DNA of 64,000 bases from Saturnia japonica (lineage: Eukaryota; Arthropoda; Insecta; Lepidoptera; Saturniidae): assembly GCA_033032175.1 (NCBI GenBank), contig CM065306.1, positions 11,178,001 to 11,242,000 of the forward strand, in the 5' to 3' direction. This document shows, piece by piece, positions 24,650 through 34,345 of this stretch. The notes under the pieces were generated by a model, which ran no database searches, was not told the DNA's origin, and saw nothing but the letters and a program-made list of their open reading frames with translations. The translations under genes and the position numbers were made by a program. The stretch's first letter is position 1, and the number at the start of each line of letters is the position of its first letter.

Positions 24650-24860
24650 GGCCCCCATTAGACTTTTTTATACTACAAGGGTGGCAAACAAGCATACGGC
24701 CCACCTGATGGTAAACGGCTACCGTAGCCTATAGACACTTGTAATACCATAGGTGTCAATAGCTCGTTACCTACCTTGAACCCCGACCCCAAAAAGTTCT
24801 GGAATTCCTACTCCCGCAACATAACGACATTTGGTTGCGCCAAGTAGCGAGAAATCTCCA
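24650..24860 (+). repeat. Retroposon-derived fragment
   Basis: GGGTGGCAAACAAGCATACG, GGCCCACCTGATGGTAAACG and TACCGTAGCCTATAGACAC belong to a very common moth/butterfly repeat that I believe derives from LINE untranslated sequence. An inverted copy lies at 38,630-38,756. Non-coding here. Confidence 0.6.
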
Positions 24861-26424
24861 AAGAAATATCTCTATGGCCTACCTGTACCTACCTCTCAAA
24901 ATAATATTTACCTCTACAACATTTTTTCAGAACTCGAGAGCATTTTTGGCGCAATTCCTCGATCTGGATACATTCCCACAATAAATGATAAATATCATCA
25001 GTACCAGTATATCAGAAGTAAAGTGATGCCAGCTGCAATATATTTTGTCATCAGTTTATCACCTTTTTCAAGTCCGATATACTCAAAGTTTATTATCATC
25101 ATAGTCATTAACGCTAAGCCGCTGTATGGACATAGTCAAATAACGAGTATAACGTGATTTGAGAATTTTCTTTCATTTGTTATGAATAGACGCGGTAATT
25201 GCATTATAACCTTAAGAAGCTATTATTAATTTATATAAATACAAATTAAACAATATGTAAAATAAAATAACATTAATTGTATTTATAAAAGTAATTTATG
25301 AAGCAAGATCCTTGCGAGTATGGTCACGAACTTAATTTTAAGTTACAAGTCATAGGTTCGTTTTAGAAAAATGATTATAGTCTCAAAATACGTGAGATCA
25401 TGATTTATAAAATCGCGGAAATACGTATTTAAATAAGATATTAAATACTAAGAATTAATGATATCATTGATTTTTTGTTTCATTATTAAACGTCAATAAA
25501 GTGATGATTAGTATATCTATTTTTTACGTATAATATTATTTAAATGTACTGATGATAATCTTTTTTTCGGTATTTATTTTAATAGTTTTCCCTGTATTAC
25601 TTCACTTACGTTATATGTTCACTTATATAGTTTTCGCTAAATAATACTCTAGTAAATATCGTAAACTAATAATATTCCAAATATTATTTTAATGCAGTTG
25701 ATATGTTTTATTTTATACTGTCTTTCCGCTCCTGTAGAGTTTAAGAGCAGTAAAGTTGTTTTATTTAAATTGTAACATATATTGTTCATATAATCATGTA
25801 TATAAAGCAACAAATTGTACAAACAGTGTACCAAGTTTTCGCGAACAAAACTGCGGACATATGTTAGAATTTACCACATTCATCCATTCATCCATTTAGC
25901 CCATATTTAGCCACTGTTGAGTATATGCCTTTTCTCGCTAATGCCAATCCTCTTGATTTTGCACGGTTCTCATCCAGATTCATTGACAGATAAATTATAT
26001 TAGTTAGTCTAATTTTTTCTTTGACCATATTTGCGGTTGGAATGATAGAACTTATTCTAGAAGAGAATAAATCAGAGCCAAGAAATATTAATTTGGATAC
26101 AAACTTTGAAACATCGTTTCACCCTTTAGAGGTTTCATTATAAAAGACTATGCGGAAATACGTTTGTAGTACAAACTTTTAATTAACTTGCAAATTTCGT
26201 ATGTAGGTAATTATGTAACATTCAAAATATGTAAACCATTTTTCAACCACTTACCTACCGGTATCCGATTGAGATGAAATTTAGAATACGTACGTAATTT
26301 CGATGACAATGCAATATTATGGTTCTATGGAGCTGATCTGATAATGGAGCCGGGATGTAGATAATGGAGCTCCCTGATGACAAATGGTAGGACAGTGAAA
26401 TTTCAGCTACTTTGTTTTGCGATG
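24861..26424. other. Gene-free AT-rich DNA
   Basis: No gene is recognised. The right end (about 26,290-26,424) contains diverged GATCTGATAATGGAGCCGGG-like sequence leading into the 126-bp tandem repeat. Confidence 0.45.
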
Positions 26425-26790
26425 AGTACTTTTTATTACCTAAATATAACGACGAGAGTCTGAAGTTGAAGCCGGAAGTTTATCACTGGAACTCCCTGAT
26501 GGAAACTGTAAAGAAACTCGGATTTGGGCACGTGTGTGTTATTTCCATAAGTATGTATCATCTATTATATATGATGGCGAGGGTCTGAAGATGAAGCCGG
26601 AAGGTTGTCATTGGAACTCTCTAATAGAAACTGTAAAGAAACTCAGGTTTGGGTCACGTTTGTATTGTTTTCATAAGTATGTACCAACTATTATATATGA
26701 TGGTGAGGATCTGAAGATGAAGCCGGAAGGTTGTCACTGGAACTCCCTGACTGAAACTGTAAAGATACTCGGGTTTGGGCACGTTTGTTT
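26425..26790 (+). repeat. 126-bp tandem repeat, three units
   Basis: CTGAAG(A/T)TGAAGCCGGAAG recurs at 26,460, 26,585 and 26,711 (periods 125 and 126), followed each time by CACTGGAACTC or CATTGGAACTC and AAACTGTAAAGA. Because 126 is divisible by three, the last two units stay open in one frame and give a repeated peptide with MKPEGCHWNSL. The first unit is out of that frame by the 1-bp difference. I see no protein family and treat the open frame as a by-product. Confidence 0.8.
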
Positions 26791-26880
26791 TTTTTCTCAG
26801 GAGTACTTTAGTAAATAATTTAGTAGATGCACAGAAAGGATGCAAATTAGTTGACCCAGGCAAATATATCGCATATTATA

Positions 26881-26912
26881 CAAGGTGTCCAGAAAGGGTA
26901 TCGGGTATTTGT
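26881..26912 (+). repeat. Left terminal inverted repeat of DD41D transposon
   Basis: 32 bp, an exact reverse complement of 28,341-28,372. It is the presumed transposase binding and cleavage end, preceded by TA. Confidence 0.95.
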
Positions 26913-26996
26913 TTTCGCGCCATATTCGAAACGGGGCGTCTAAAGGGTGCGGGGAGGGGTTCGTGGCGTCCGCCATTTTGTGGAGTTTTAGTCACG

Positions 26997-28070
26997 ATGG
27001 AACAGTACTCGGGGACGCATCGCGCATTTTGCGTACGAGCGAATTATGGTAATGGTAATTCAATAGTGACTGCTCAACGTCTCTATCGTGCGGAATATCG
27101 TACACGCCACGCGCCAAGTGACGATAGCATTAGGAAATGGATCAGGATGTTCGAGAATACAGGTGCGACAGTTAAAATTCAAAACTCTGGTCGTCCTCGT
27201 TCAGTTCGCGATGAAGAAACAATTGAAGAAGTTGAGGCGTCGGTTCGTCAAAATCCGTCTTTATCCATCCGAAAGCGAAGCCAAGCGTTGAACATCAAAA
27301 AATCGTCTTTACATTCGATTTTAAAGAAAGACTTACATCTAAAAGCCTATAAAATTCAATTGGTTCAAGAATTGAAGGATACGGACTATGCTAATCGACT
27401 GAATTTTGCGAACGAAATGCTGCAGCGATTTAACAACTTTAACAACATATTGTTCAGTGACGAAGCAAATTTTCACCTGAATGGTCATGTTAATAAGCAG
27501 AATTGTCGGTACTGGGCAGTGGAGAATCCGAGACGAAAGCATGAACGACCCCTGCATAGCCCAATGGTCGTTGTTTGGGCCGCTATGTCTGCTAAAGGCA
27601 TAATTGGTCCTTATTTTCATGAAGATCAACGAGGCCGAGCAATTAATGTGAATAGTGACCGTTATTGCGATATGTTGCGAAAATTTTTGGTCCCAGAGTT
27701 GCAGGAGTTTGCAGGTTTCAACTCAAGAACGTGGTTCCAGCAAGATGGGGCCACTTGCCATACCTCAAATGACTCAATGGAAGTTGTTAACGAATTATTC
27801 CCTAATAAAGTCATTTCGCGAAGGGGTAACATCAACTGGCCTCCCAGAAGCCCCGACCTTAGCCCGCTTGACTATTTTGCATGGGGATACCTTAAAAGTA
27901 AGGTTTATCAAAACAATCCGACGAATCTAACCCAGTTAAAGCAAAACATCAGGTCAGAAATGGCAGCAATATGGACAGCTATGTGTCAACGTGTTATCGC
28001 CAATCTTCGTTTCCGTTTAGAAGAGTGCCAGCAACGTAACGGTCATCATTTGGATAACATCATCTGTTGA
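26997..28070 (+). CDS. DD41D transposase, 357 aa, intact
   Basis: Predicted cut-and-paste transposase that would bind the 32-bp ends, excise the element and insert it at TA. The frame stays open upstream through the terminal repeat, but the ATG at 26,997 is the sensible start because it lies inside the element and gives MEQYSGTHRAF, an N-terminus typical of the DUF4817-like helix-turn-helix of this group. Seen in order: N-terminal DNA-binding region (about 1-60), GRPR linker (65-68), second helix-turn-helix (about 70-115), and the DDE catalytic domain with FSDEANF (D155), WFQQDGATCHTSND (D250) and WPPRSPDLSPLDYFAWG (D292). D250 and D292 are separated by 41 residues, the DD41D signature reported for rosa-type elements. 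All three acidic residues are present, with no stop or frameshift. About 357 residues is normal for the superfamily. No intron is needed. Confidence 0.95.
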   Translation: MEQYSGTHRAFCVRANYGNGNSIVTAQRLYRAEYRTRHAPSDDSIRKWIRMFENTGATVKIQNSGRPRSVRDEETIEEVEASVRQNPSLSIRKRSQALNIKKSSLHSILKKDLHLKAYKIQLVQELKDTDYANRLNFANEMLQRFNNFNNILFSDEANFHLNGHVNKQNCRYWAVENPRRKHERPLHSPMVVVWAAMSAKGIIGPYFHEDQRGRAINVNSDRYCDMLRKFLVPELQEFAGFNSRTWFQQDGATCHTSNDSMEVVNELFPNKVISRRGNINWPPRSPDLSPLDYFAWGYLKSKVYQNNPTNLTQLKQNIRSEMAAIWTAMCQRVIANLRFRLEECQQRNGHHLDNIIC

Positions 28071-28340
28071 GAATCGGACCTTCTTTAATTTCTTTTTAAT
28101 GTTTAATTCAAGAATTATATATAAATGTCATTTTTTTTTATTGTTCGTTCAATATACGTCAAATGTAATATATGTATTAAAAGATCGCCAATTTTCCTGT
28201 TTCTCTCCTAAGCCCTAATCTTTCACAAAAAATGAGCTATCCGCAACATCATCTTTTCCAAATAATTCTCCAATTCATATGCTAATAATAAACAATAAAC
28301 TTTTTTATTGCATACAAATAATTTTTGTTTCATTGAATTT

Positions 28341-28372
28341 ACAAATACCCGATACCCTTTCTGGACACCTTG
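28341..28372 (-). repeat. Right terminal inverted repeat of DD41D transposon
   Basis: 32 bp, identical to the left end in reverse complement, followed by TA. Confidence 0.95.
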
Positions 28373-28374
28373 TA

Positions 28375-30634
28375 TAATGTAAACATTCTAACGGCTGTCA
28401 TGTTAGTTAAATAGTTTTTGTTAAAAACGTAAAACGTCATTCCATTTAAAAAGAAGCTTCAAACTTTTTAAAAGAAATATAAAAATTTATATTACATTTC
28501 ATTTTCAAGTCAAATCTGTTTCGAATAAAATTATTTACCATACAAACTTAGCCACCCCCTTCAGCCCTTAGGGACTGAACATCGAGAAAGCTCTTCTTAA
28601 GCTATGCCTACAATATAAAGTCAATTTCCTCTCCGAATTCCAAATTTCTATCCTTAGTACTTTGGACTGGACGATGATGAGTCACTTGGGACATTACCTT
28701 TTATATATTTGTCATCGGGTAAATTATACGAACCGTTACGTTATAACGATTATAACAATCTAATGAGATTATAAACTGTCGGTAAATTGTGAAATAATTT
28801 GTTTGGGGCCGTTTGTATCATATTCACAGAAAGTGATAAGATAATGTACAAAGTTCGTCACAATGTTAAATGACAGTTTCTAGAGTGTTGAATCAACTAC
28901 AAAAAAGACAAGCGATGCAGCGTGCATGCAAAAAAAAATCTTTTGGTTGTTAAATGTAATACTTCATACCTGTGTCATGTAGTTCATGAGTGTTCGAATA
29001 TAAATTGGTAGTTTATTGTAACAAGATTCACTAAATATAACATTGATGAAATTCGCGTTTGACACACAGTCAATGTATAATGTACACAAATATGTTACCT
29101 TCATTGTATTTGACGTCGAAAATCTGGTCACACGGCAGTCTATTTTACAAGTTACAATAATGAGTAACGCAAACAATACGAAAAGTTTGTAAGTGAATGA
29201 GTTAGCTATCATTCGGACAATAGCACTTCAAATGTCTGGAGTGGACTCATCTTCACCCTCTTAACAAAAAATTATTTGCCCATTGCCTAAAAATAATAAG
29301 CGGAGTCGAGGAACAGAGTGTAAATTTCCTCATCCGCCTCAGAAAAGGGAGGATCCTCCGACCAGAAGGGTGTTATGTCTGGCGGGCAGCTACCCAACGG
29401 TTGTTGTCGGGTTCTTGTATATATACTCAATTGTTCGGTTAATTTTTATATCGTGATGTAGGATGTCAGTTGTGGCGAAGATGTCGCTATGTGTAGGATG
29501 CGTCAGTTGTGGCGAGAGATGTCGCTACAAAATACACCAATAATATAAAAAACTGCATCCCTTATGTTTTATTAACTTTAGCATCATATTTGGTATACTA
29601 TCTAAACACACATGACGGCATTGTTTTTTTAATTTCAATTATTGCTCTGGTAACATGTCACACTCGTCAGCTTGCTTGTCACGAACTGAAGGCAAAATGT
29701 CACAATTAAGACGTTTTCAAGTCTTCAAATTGTACACACCAACATATCTGCTTCTTGTCTACTTATATAAAATATAATATCATTGCACTCAATGAAATAA
29801 CCCTCGTCTATTTAAGATATATAACATAAATATCTAAGTATGGTCATTTTTGTACTTGATCTTTTTATAAATCTATATCTTGAAATTGTATAACATTGAA
29901 ATTTATGGTCGCCTAATAAGTATAATGTTTTATTGTTCAAGAAAATCTTACTTTTTGCAATATCACGCTATGTTGACATCGTAGCGATATACAGTAAGCT
30001 TTAACTCGTGTTGTAAGTAACGGTAATGTCATTAAGTGAAATACGTTAGAAAGGTTGAAATATCTTCTTTTTTAAAATAGTTTTCAACAGGTTTATTTCT
30101 AACTAGTTTTTACAAGAGACCGCCCCCGTTTGTAATTATTATACTACGACCAAAATCAAAATTAATCAATGTCTAAACCATTGGTAACTTAATTGTGTAT
30201 AATAACAACACAGAAACCTCTACATACATTCATAGGATATGTCTATACAAAGCTCAGACAATTGCTGTTTTTCAATGTACAAATATTCCGCTAGTTGATT
30301 ACATATTTAACAATTAAACTAAAATATTGAGTTATATTGGTCTATAGTTAAAAAAAACATATAGCAATACAAATCTGGAAAAATAATTGTTTATTTATTT
30401 AATTTTCCCTTTGGAGAGTTAATGTATTTCGTCTGTGAGTCACGTGATTTGAAACCGCCGATTAGAAAACTTGACGTCATTATTCAGAAAAAAATACGTT
30501 AGACTCTTGCATAAGTTGTCACATTTGTCACTGTTATCAAAAACATGGCAAGAGATACAGATGGGGGATATGATCACCTCAGCACGATAATTTCATCCTG
30601 CCTCTTTAGTTTGTACCATATATTACATATACTA
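28375..30634. other. Gene-free DNA
   Basis: AT-rich apart from about 29,340-29,530, described separately. No gene recognised. Confidence 0.45.
29348..29528. repeat. Palindrome plus tandem duplication, LTR-like composition
   Basis: The 12-bp palindrome GGAGGATCCTCC lies at 29,348-29,359. Further right, GTAGGATG(CG)TCAGTTGTGG followed by CGA, AGATGTCGCTA occurs twice in tandem (29,458-29,490 and 29,493-29,528). The mix of GC-rich and TATA-bearing sequence (TATATATACTC near 29,420) could be a fragment of a long terminal repeat, but no TG...CA boundaries or primer site are clear. Confidence 0.4.
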
Positions 30635-31069
30635 TACATCTATGGTTTGTAGCTAAAGCTCAAGAGGTTGTGTGTTTGTTTGAACTCGCTAATCTCTGGA
30701 ACTACCAGTCAGATTTGAATTGCATTTTATAGCCTATTTATTGAGGAAGTATTATAGGTTATATAACTTCACGCTAAAACCCTAAGGAGCGGAGTAGTGA
30801 CCATCAATATCATGCAATCTGGTAAACTGTAGGAAAGCACGGGATGTGAGAGTAACGATAGGTTAACACGGGTGGGATAGCAGGGGGCACTATGTCTGGA
30901 ACCTCCTCGTGGTGTGCCCCGGGCACCGGCGGCCGCTTCACGGCCGACGGCTAATACCAGACCGACGGCGTTCCTCCCCTGTACCCCTCTACTCATCAGA
31001 GGAGACAGGGGATGGGGCAAGAGTGGACCTGCTTCGGCTCGTCCACTACGGACGGACTCGTCGTTGACG

Positions 31070-31612
31070 GCGGAGGAGGAAGAAAACCTCCTTAAAAAAT
31101 TGAGAGGATACAACCTCTTTAAAAAATCGCTGACGGCGGTGGAGTAAACCACCTTAAAAAACCTTGGACGGACTGTGGTGGAGTAAACCACCCTTTAAAA
31201 AATCACGGACGGACGGTGGAAGACAACCACCTTACAAAATTACTGGACGGAGGTGGAGAAAACCACCAGTATAAAAAATCAAGGACGGACAGTGGAAGGA
31301 AACCACTTAAAAAAATAACCGGACGGTTGAGGATGAGCACCTCGTTAAAAAATCAAAGACGGACTTGACAAGGACGGACGGGAGCTTAATGACGGCAGAG
31401 GAGGAAACCTCTATAAAAAACCAACGACGGACTGGTGGGGGAGGGGGTGCGTTTATTCGCCTCCTTCTCCTGCCGTTACAGGACGGCAGAGGAGAAAACC
31501 TCGGTAAAAAATCATGGCCGGGCTAGCGGGGTGGGAGTGCGTTCATTCGCCCCTTACCCCCGCCATATGCCAAACATTATGGCAGAGACAGAGGAGAAAA
31601 CCTCTATAAAAA
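31070..31612 (+). repeat. Array of eleven hairpin units with compensatory stem changes
   Basis: Each unit is a 4-5 bp stem, a 6-7 nt purine-rich loop and, within 0-5 nt, a TAAAAAA-type box, usually preceded by GGACGG or ACGGC. Stem starts: 31,075, 31,103, 31,138, 31,177, 31,215, 31,252, 31,291, 31,329, 31,397, 31,489 and 31,590. Stem types: GGAGG/CCTCC (unit 1), AGAGG/CCTCT (2, 9, 11), GGTGG/CCACC (3-6), AGTGG/CCACT (7), GAGG/CCTC (8, 10). Stem positions 1 and 3 change on both arms together, keeping the pairing. Loops run from A to A, for example AGTAAA, AGAAAA and AAGACAA. Spacing is 28-39 bp in units 1-8 and 68-102 bp in the last three. Confidence 0.85.
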
Positions 31613-31880
31613 CCCAACAACGGGTGGGTGGGGGACAGGTGGTGGTTCATCCGCCTCCTTCTCCTGCCAGGCTGAACCAAGGGGAGATGGGTCGGGGGGC
31701 CTGTCTTCCCATTGCACTGGTTTGGCGGACGGGGAGACAGTTCGTCACCGGGCTGTCTCCGTCAGCGGGCCTTGCCGCCGGGGCGGCGCGGCTGAATGCC
31801 AGCGCAGTGCCCGCGTCGCCCCAGCATGGCGGCGGACGGTGCACCGTGGAGTTTTTTAGTGAGTAGGAGTCTCACATAAC

Positions 31881-31902
31881 CACTCGTTCCCCCGGGCGAG
31901 TG
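31881..31902 (+). other. 3' stem-loop of the retroposed element
   Basis: CACTCG (31,881-31,886) pairs with CGAGTG (31,897-31,902) across a 10-nt C/G-rich loop, about 35 nt before the poly(A). Stem-loops near the 3' end are used by LINE reverse transcriptases to recognise their template, so this may be the mobilisation signal (inference). Confidence 0.5.
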
Positions 31903-32035
31903 TGTACCCATGACGGGTTTTCCACTCCACGTTAACAAAAAAAAAAAAAAAAAAAAAAAAACTAGGTGGGATAGCAGCGGCTAGTCGAATAAATATAACA
32001 CAAGCGAAATTGTGGGTCATAGCTAGTATATATAT

Positions 32036-32695
32036 AAAACTAGCTGTGCCCCACGGTTTTACCCGTGTTAATTTTATCCGACAAACATCGCGCCGCTAAC
32101 GCACCCATGTAGTCTATCATAATTGGATCTTCTTGCAAGTACAAATTATTTTAATTTTTCATTATCTCCTAAACGATGTGTCCAAATAGCATAGTCTAAA
32201 GAGCAAAATTTAACTTTATAAAATTGTCTTTATGATGAAGTAACTTTTGTTTGTAAGGATTAATAGGAGGCCATGTATAAAAATAATGCTTATAAATCAC
32301 TTTATCATTTTCAACAAATCTTTGTCACAAAATACCTTATGTATAAGAGATAGGTACATATGCTATCGCAGATTTTTTTTTAATATACTAATGACCAATA
32401 TTATTGTAGAATATTGTATTTCCATATCAATAAAGATTACGCCAGCGCACGCAGACAAAGCAGTTCGCTAGGGCCTCGACTTCCGACTTACGTAACAAAA
32501 ACAACAATAACAATATTTAAGGCTATTCGAGAGTTGTAACCTAATTTGAAATAGCCTTTACTATTCTACGAGAGTCTGGCTATCGTATACAAAAATATTT
32601 TTTCGAATCCGACTGGTAGTTCCAGAGATTAGCGTGCTTAAACAAACAAAGAAACAATCAAAAAACTTTTCCGCTTTATCTTATTAAGTATAGAT
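32036..32695 (+). repeat. Family D long copy 1
   Basis: Begins CTAGCTGTGCCCCACGG, contains AAGAGCAAAATTTAACTTTA, GATGAAGTAACTTTTGTTTG, CAAATCTTTGTCACAAAATA and GCCAGCGCACG, and ends with TCGAATCCGACTGGTAGTTC, CGCTTTATCTTATTAAG and TATAGAT. The same 660-710 bp order occurs at 51,285-51,998. Non-coding. It is head to head with the reverse copy ending at 32,033. Confidence 0.75.
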
Positions 32696-33365
32696 GATAC
32701 TCATTCCAGAAATCATTAATTCGTGTTTAACACACAAAAAAAATTAAAATTGAACTCACGACCTTTAGTACTGGTGCCTCTGACTGCACCAGAAGGCCTG
32801 TCATAAAGAGGTTTGAAGGTGGTGTCCGCAGTGTAACAACAGTGTCCTGAAAACCATATCATTAATAAATTTAAAAAAATATTCATACATACATACACGA
32901 CGCGTCAACATTTTAAAAATATGTTTAAAAAATATTAAGTGTAAAGAATTTTGATTCGATGTATTATGAGAGAATTTCTTCATAATTTTCAACAATTTAT
33001 TCAACGGGACCGATTTTATAGATGTCGCATATTATTTATGTATTCTCTTTAAATTTTATTGTCAAATCAAACTGTGCTGCAGCATTGATAAGATATGTTT
33101 TATTACTTTCTTCACATCTTCATGAGCCAATGACCCATTGCTGCTTACGGTACTTTCTAGGTAAATGTGTAGATTCGATATGTACTAAGTTTTCTTACTT
33201 AGCTATATAACTTTACAATGTAAACATTTAATTCAGCGTAGTAATTGTCTTATAAAATATACATAATAATAATATACTTAATTCTGAATTTTAGAATCAT
33301 AAGGGTTTTAAGTTAATACTAGTTTGTTCTGGTGTGATTACGCTCTTATCTTATTATATTAAGTG
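32696..33365. other. Gene-free AT-rich DNA
   Basis: No gene or recognised repeat. Confidence 0.45.
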
Positions 33366-33535
33366 AGCGATTCGTGTATATATATGTATTGGTTTCTCGG
33401 ATTCGACTCCAACGATTTCGATGAAACTTTGCTTTTAGATAATGTTTTACATTCCAAGTTTACCTAGATAGATGTTTTTCTTATTTTGTTTATAAGACAC
33501 CTAGCACGGCTCGGTCACCCAGATATTTACTTTTA
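33366..33535 (+). repeat. Family E copy 2
   Basis: ATGTATTGGTTTCTCGGATT, CTTTTAGATAATGTTTTACA, TTCCAAGTTTACCTAGATAG and GCACGGCTCGGTCACCCAG match the copies at 20,463 and 48,044. Confidence 0.65.
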
Positions 33536-34215
33536 AAGTGAGGAATTTAAAATAATAGCTAGTGTAAGGGCTCAAAAAATTTTTAAACGACTTTGTCAAA
33601 ATTACTTATTGCTTTTCAATTGAAGGTAATTTAATCCCAACGAGTGTGGTTAGCTGGCTATAAATATAAGTTCCCAGATAGCTTTAGGTACACAGGCTGA
33701 TACCGAATCGTGTGGCTCGCTGAGTTGTGTGATAGTAACAGTTTTTTTATATATTATGTATGGTAGTCGCGATGTAGTCGGACAAGAGAGTTTTAACATC
33801 CTGCTGCAATCCGTTCTCTCGTTTGTATTTTAGCAAGCAAACAAAGCCGGCTTTTTATACTACTAATTTAAATGAAAATTATAATAATAAAATTTGGCAA
33901 GTTATTTTAATTTTAATCTCTAAACGTTTATTGTATTATAATGTATGATAAAGTAATGAGTAGCATGGGGTTAAGTAGATAGTGATGGGATAAGTTGGAA
34001 AGCTGTCATATAACTCGAGAGACAAAGATGGAGAAGAGAAAGATGATTATAGAATGCTAAATCATCCAAAAAAAGAGAAACAGACAGTCAACGCCTACGC
34101 TGGAACTACATCTTACGGATAGCAGATGTTTTTTGTGGATAGTTCAAAACAAAGATAAACAGAAAACCTGTACTAGACTTATGCGCTACGAAACGCGCTT
34201 ATTACTGAAATGCAA
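33536..34215. other. Gene-free DNA
   Basis: No recognised gene. A patch around 34,010-34,150 is less AT-rich but shows no domain. Confidence 0.4.
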
Positions 34216-34345
34216 TAAATAAAATCTATCTTTTGGTGGTTGAGTGATTTATACCCGCGGAATATTGATTCAATATTCACAGGTTCGAGCCCTGACATAT
34301 ACCAATGAATGTTACGAAATTCACGTACATTAACTAATTTCAATA
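34216..34345 (+). mobile_element. tRNA-derived SINE-like fragment, third family
   Basis: GGTGGTTGAGTGATTTATAC is an A box-like start, GGTTCGAGCCC (34,282-34,292) a B box, followed by ACCAATGAATGTTACGAAAT and ACATTAACTAATTTC. The layout is that of a tRNA-derived SINE. No target duplication seen. Confidence 0.55.

Larger units (their letters stand above)
26881..28372 (+). mobile_element. Complete DD41D Tc1/mariner-superfamily transposon, 1,492 bp
   Basis: The ends are perfect 32-bp inverted repeats, 26,881-26,912 and 28,341-28,372, beginning CAAGGTGTCCAGAAAGGGTA. TA flanks both sides (26,879-26,880 and 28,373-28,374), as expected for the TA duplication of this superfamily. One uninterrupted transposase gene (26,997-28,070) occupies most of the interior. 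Identical ends and an intact gene point to recent insertion and possible activity (inference). It lies just right of a 126-bp tandem repeat and does not interrupt any recognisable gene. Confidence 0.95.
30884..31964 (+). mobile_element. Non-autonomous retroposed element with A25 tail
   Basis: The insert is flanked by identical 13-bp direct repeats GGTGGGATAGCAG (30,871-30,883 and 31,965-31,977) and ends with 25 adenines (31,937-31,961), so it was copied through RNA and inserted by target-primed reverse transcription, in plus orientation. It is far richer in G+C than its surroundings. It has a 5' GC-rich leader (30,884-31,070), a hairpin array (31,070-31,612), a GC-rich 3' section, and a 3' stem-loop CACTCG...CGAGTG before the tail. 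No reverse transcriptase or endonuclease motif is present and open frames in it show no domain. I suspect a deletion derivative or parasite of a LINE that supplied its 5' and 3' untranslated regions. The parent family is not identified. Confidence 0.85.
30635..32033 (-). repeat. Family D copy, interrupted by a retroposed element
   Basis: The outer parts (30,635-30,883 and 31,965-32,033) form one reverse-oriented family D copy: CTAATCTCTGGAACTACCAG, TATATAACTTCACGCTAAAA, AGGAGCGGAGTAGTGACC, GGTTAACACGGGTGGGATAG, then TCGAATAAATATAACACAAG and GTGGGTCATAGCTAG. The middle is the insertion at 30,884-31,964. Confidence 0.7.

Noticed and set aside
26775..26996. N-terminal extension of the transposase frame
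   Set aside because: It would read through the terminal repeat and the 126-bp tandem repeat. The ATG at 26,997 gives the expected N-terminus and length.
31070..31612. CRISPR-like array of short repeats and spacers
   Set aside because: The repeated parts vary in sequence with compensated stems, the intervals are short and themselves similar (TAAAAAA box, GGACGG), there are no cas genes, and the host is eukaryotic.
30769..31866. Open frames of 140 and 143 codons
   Set aside because: They lie across the GC-rich retroposed element, one of them crossing the target duplication, and encode only repeat-derived, low-complexity peptides.
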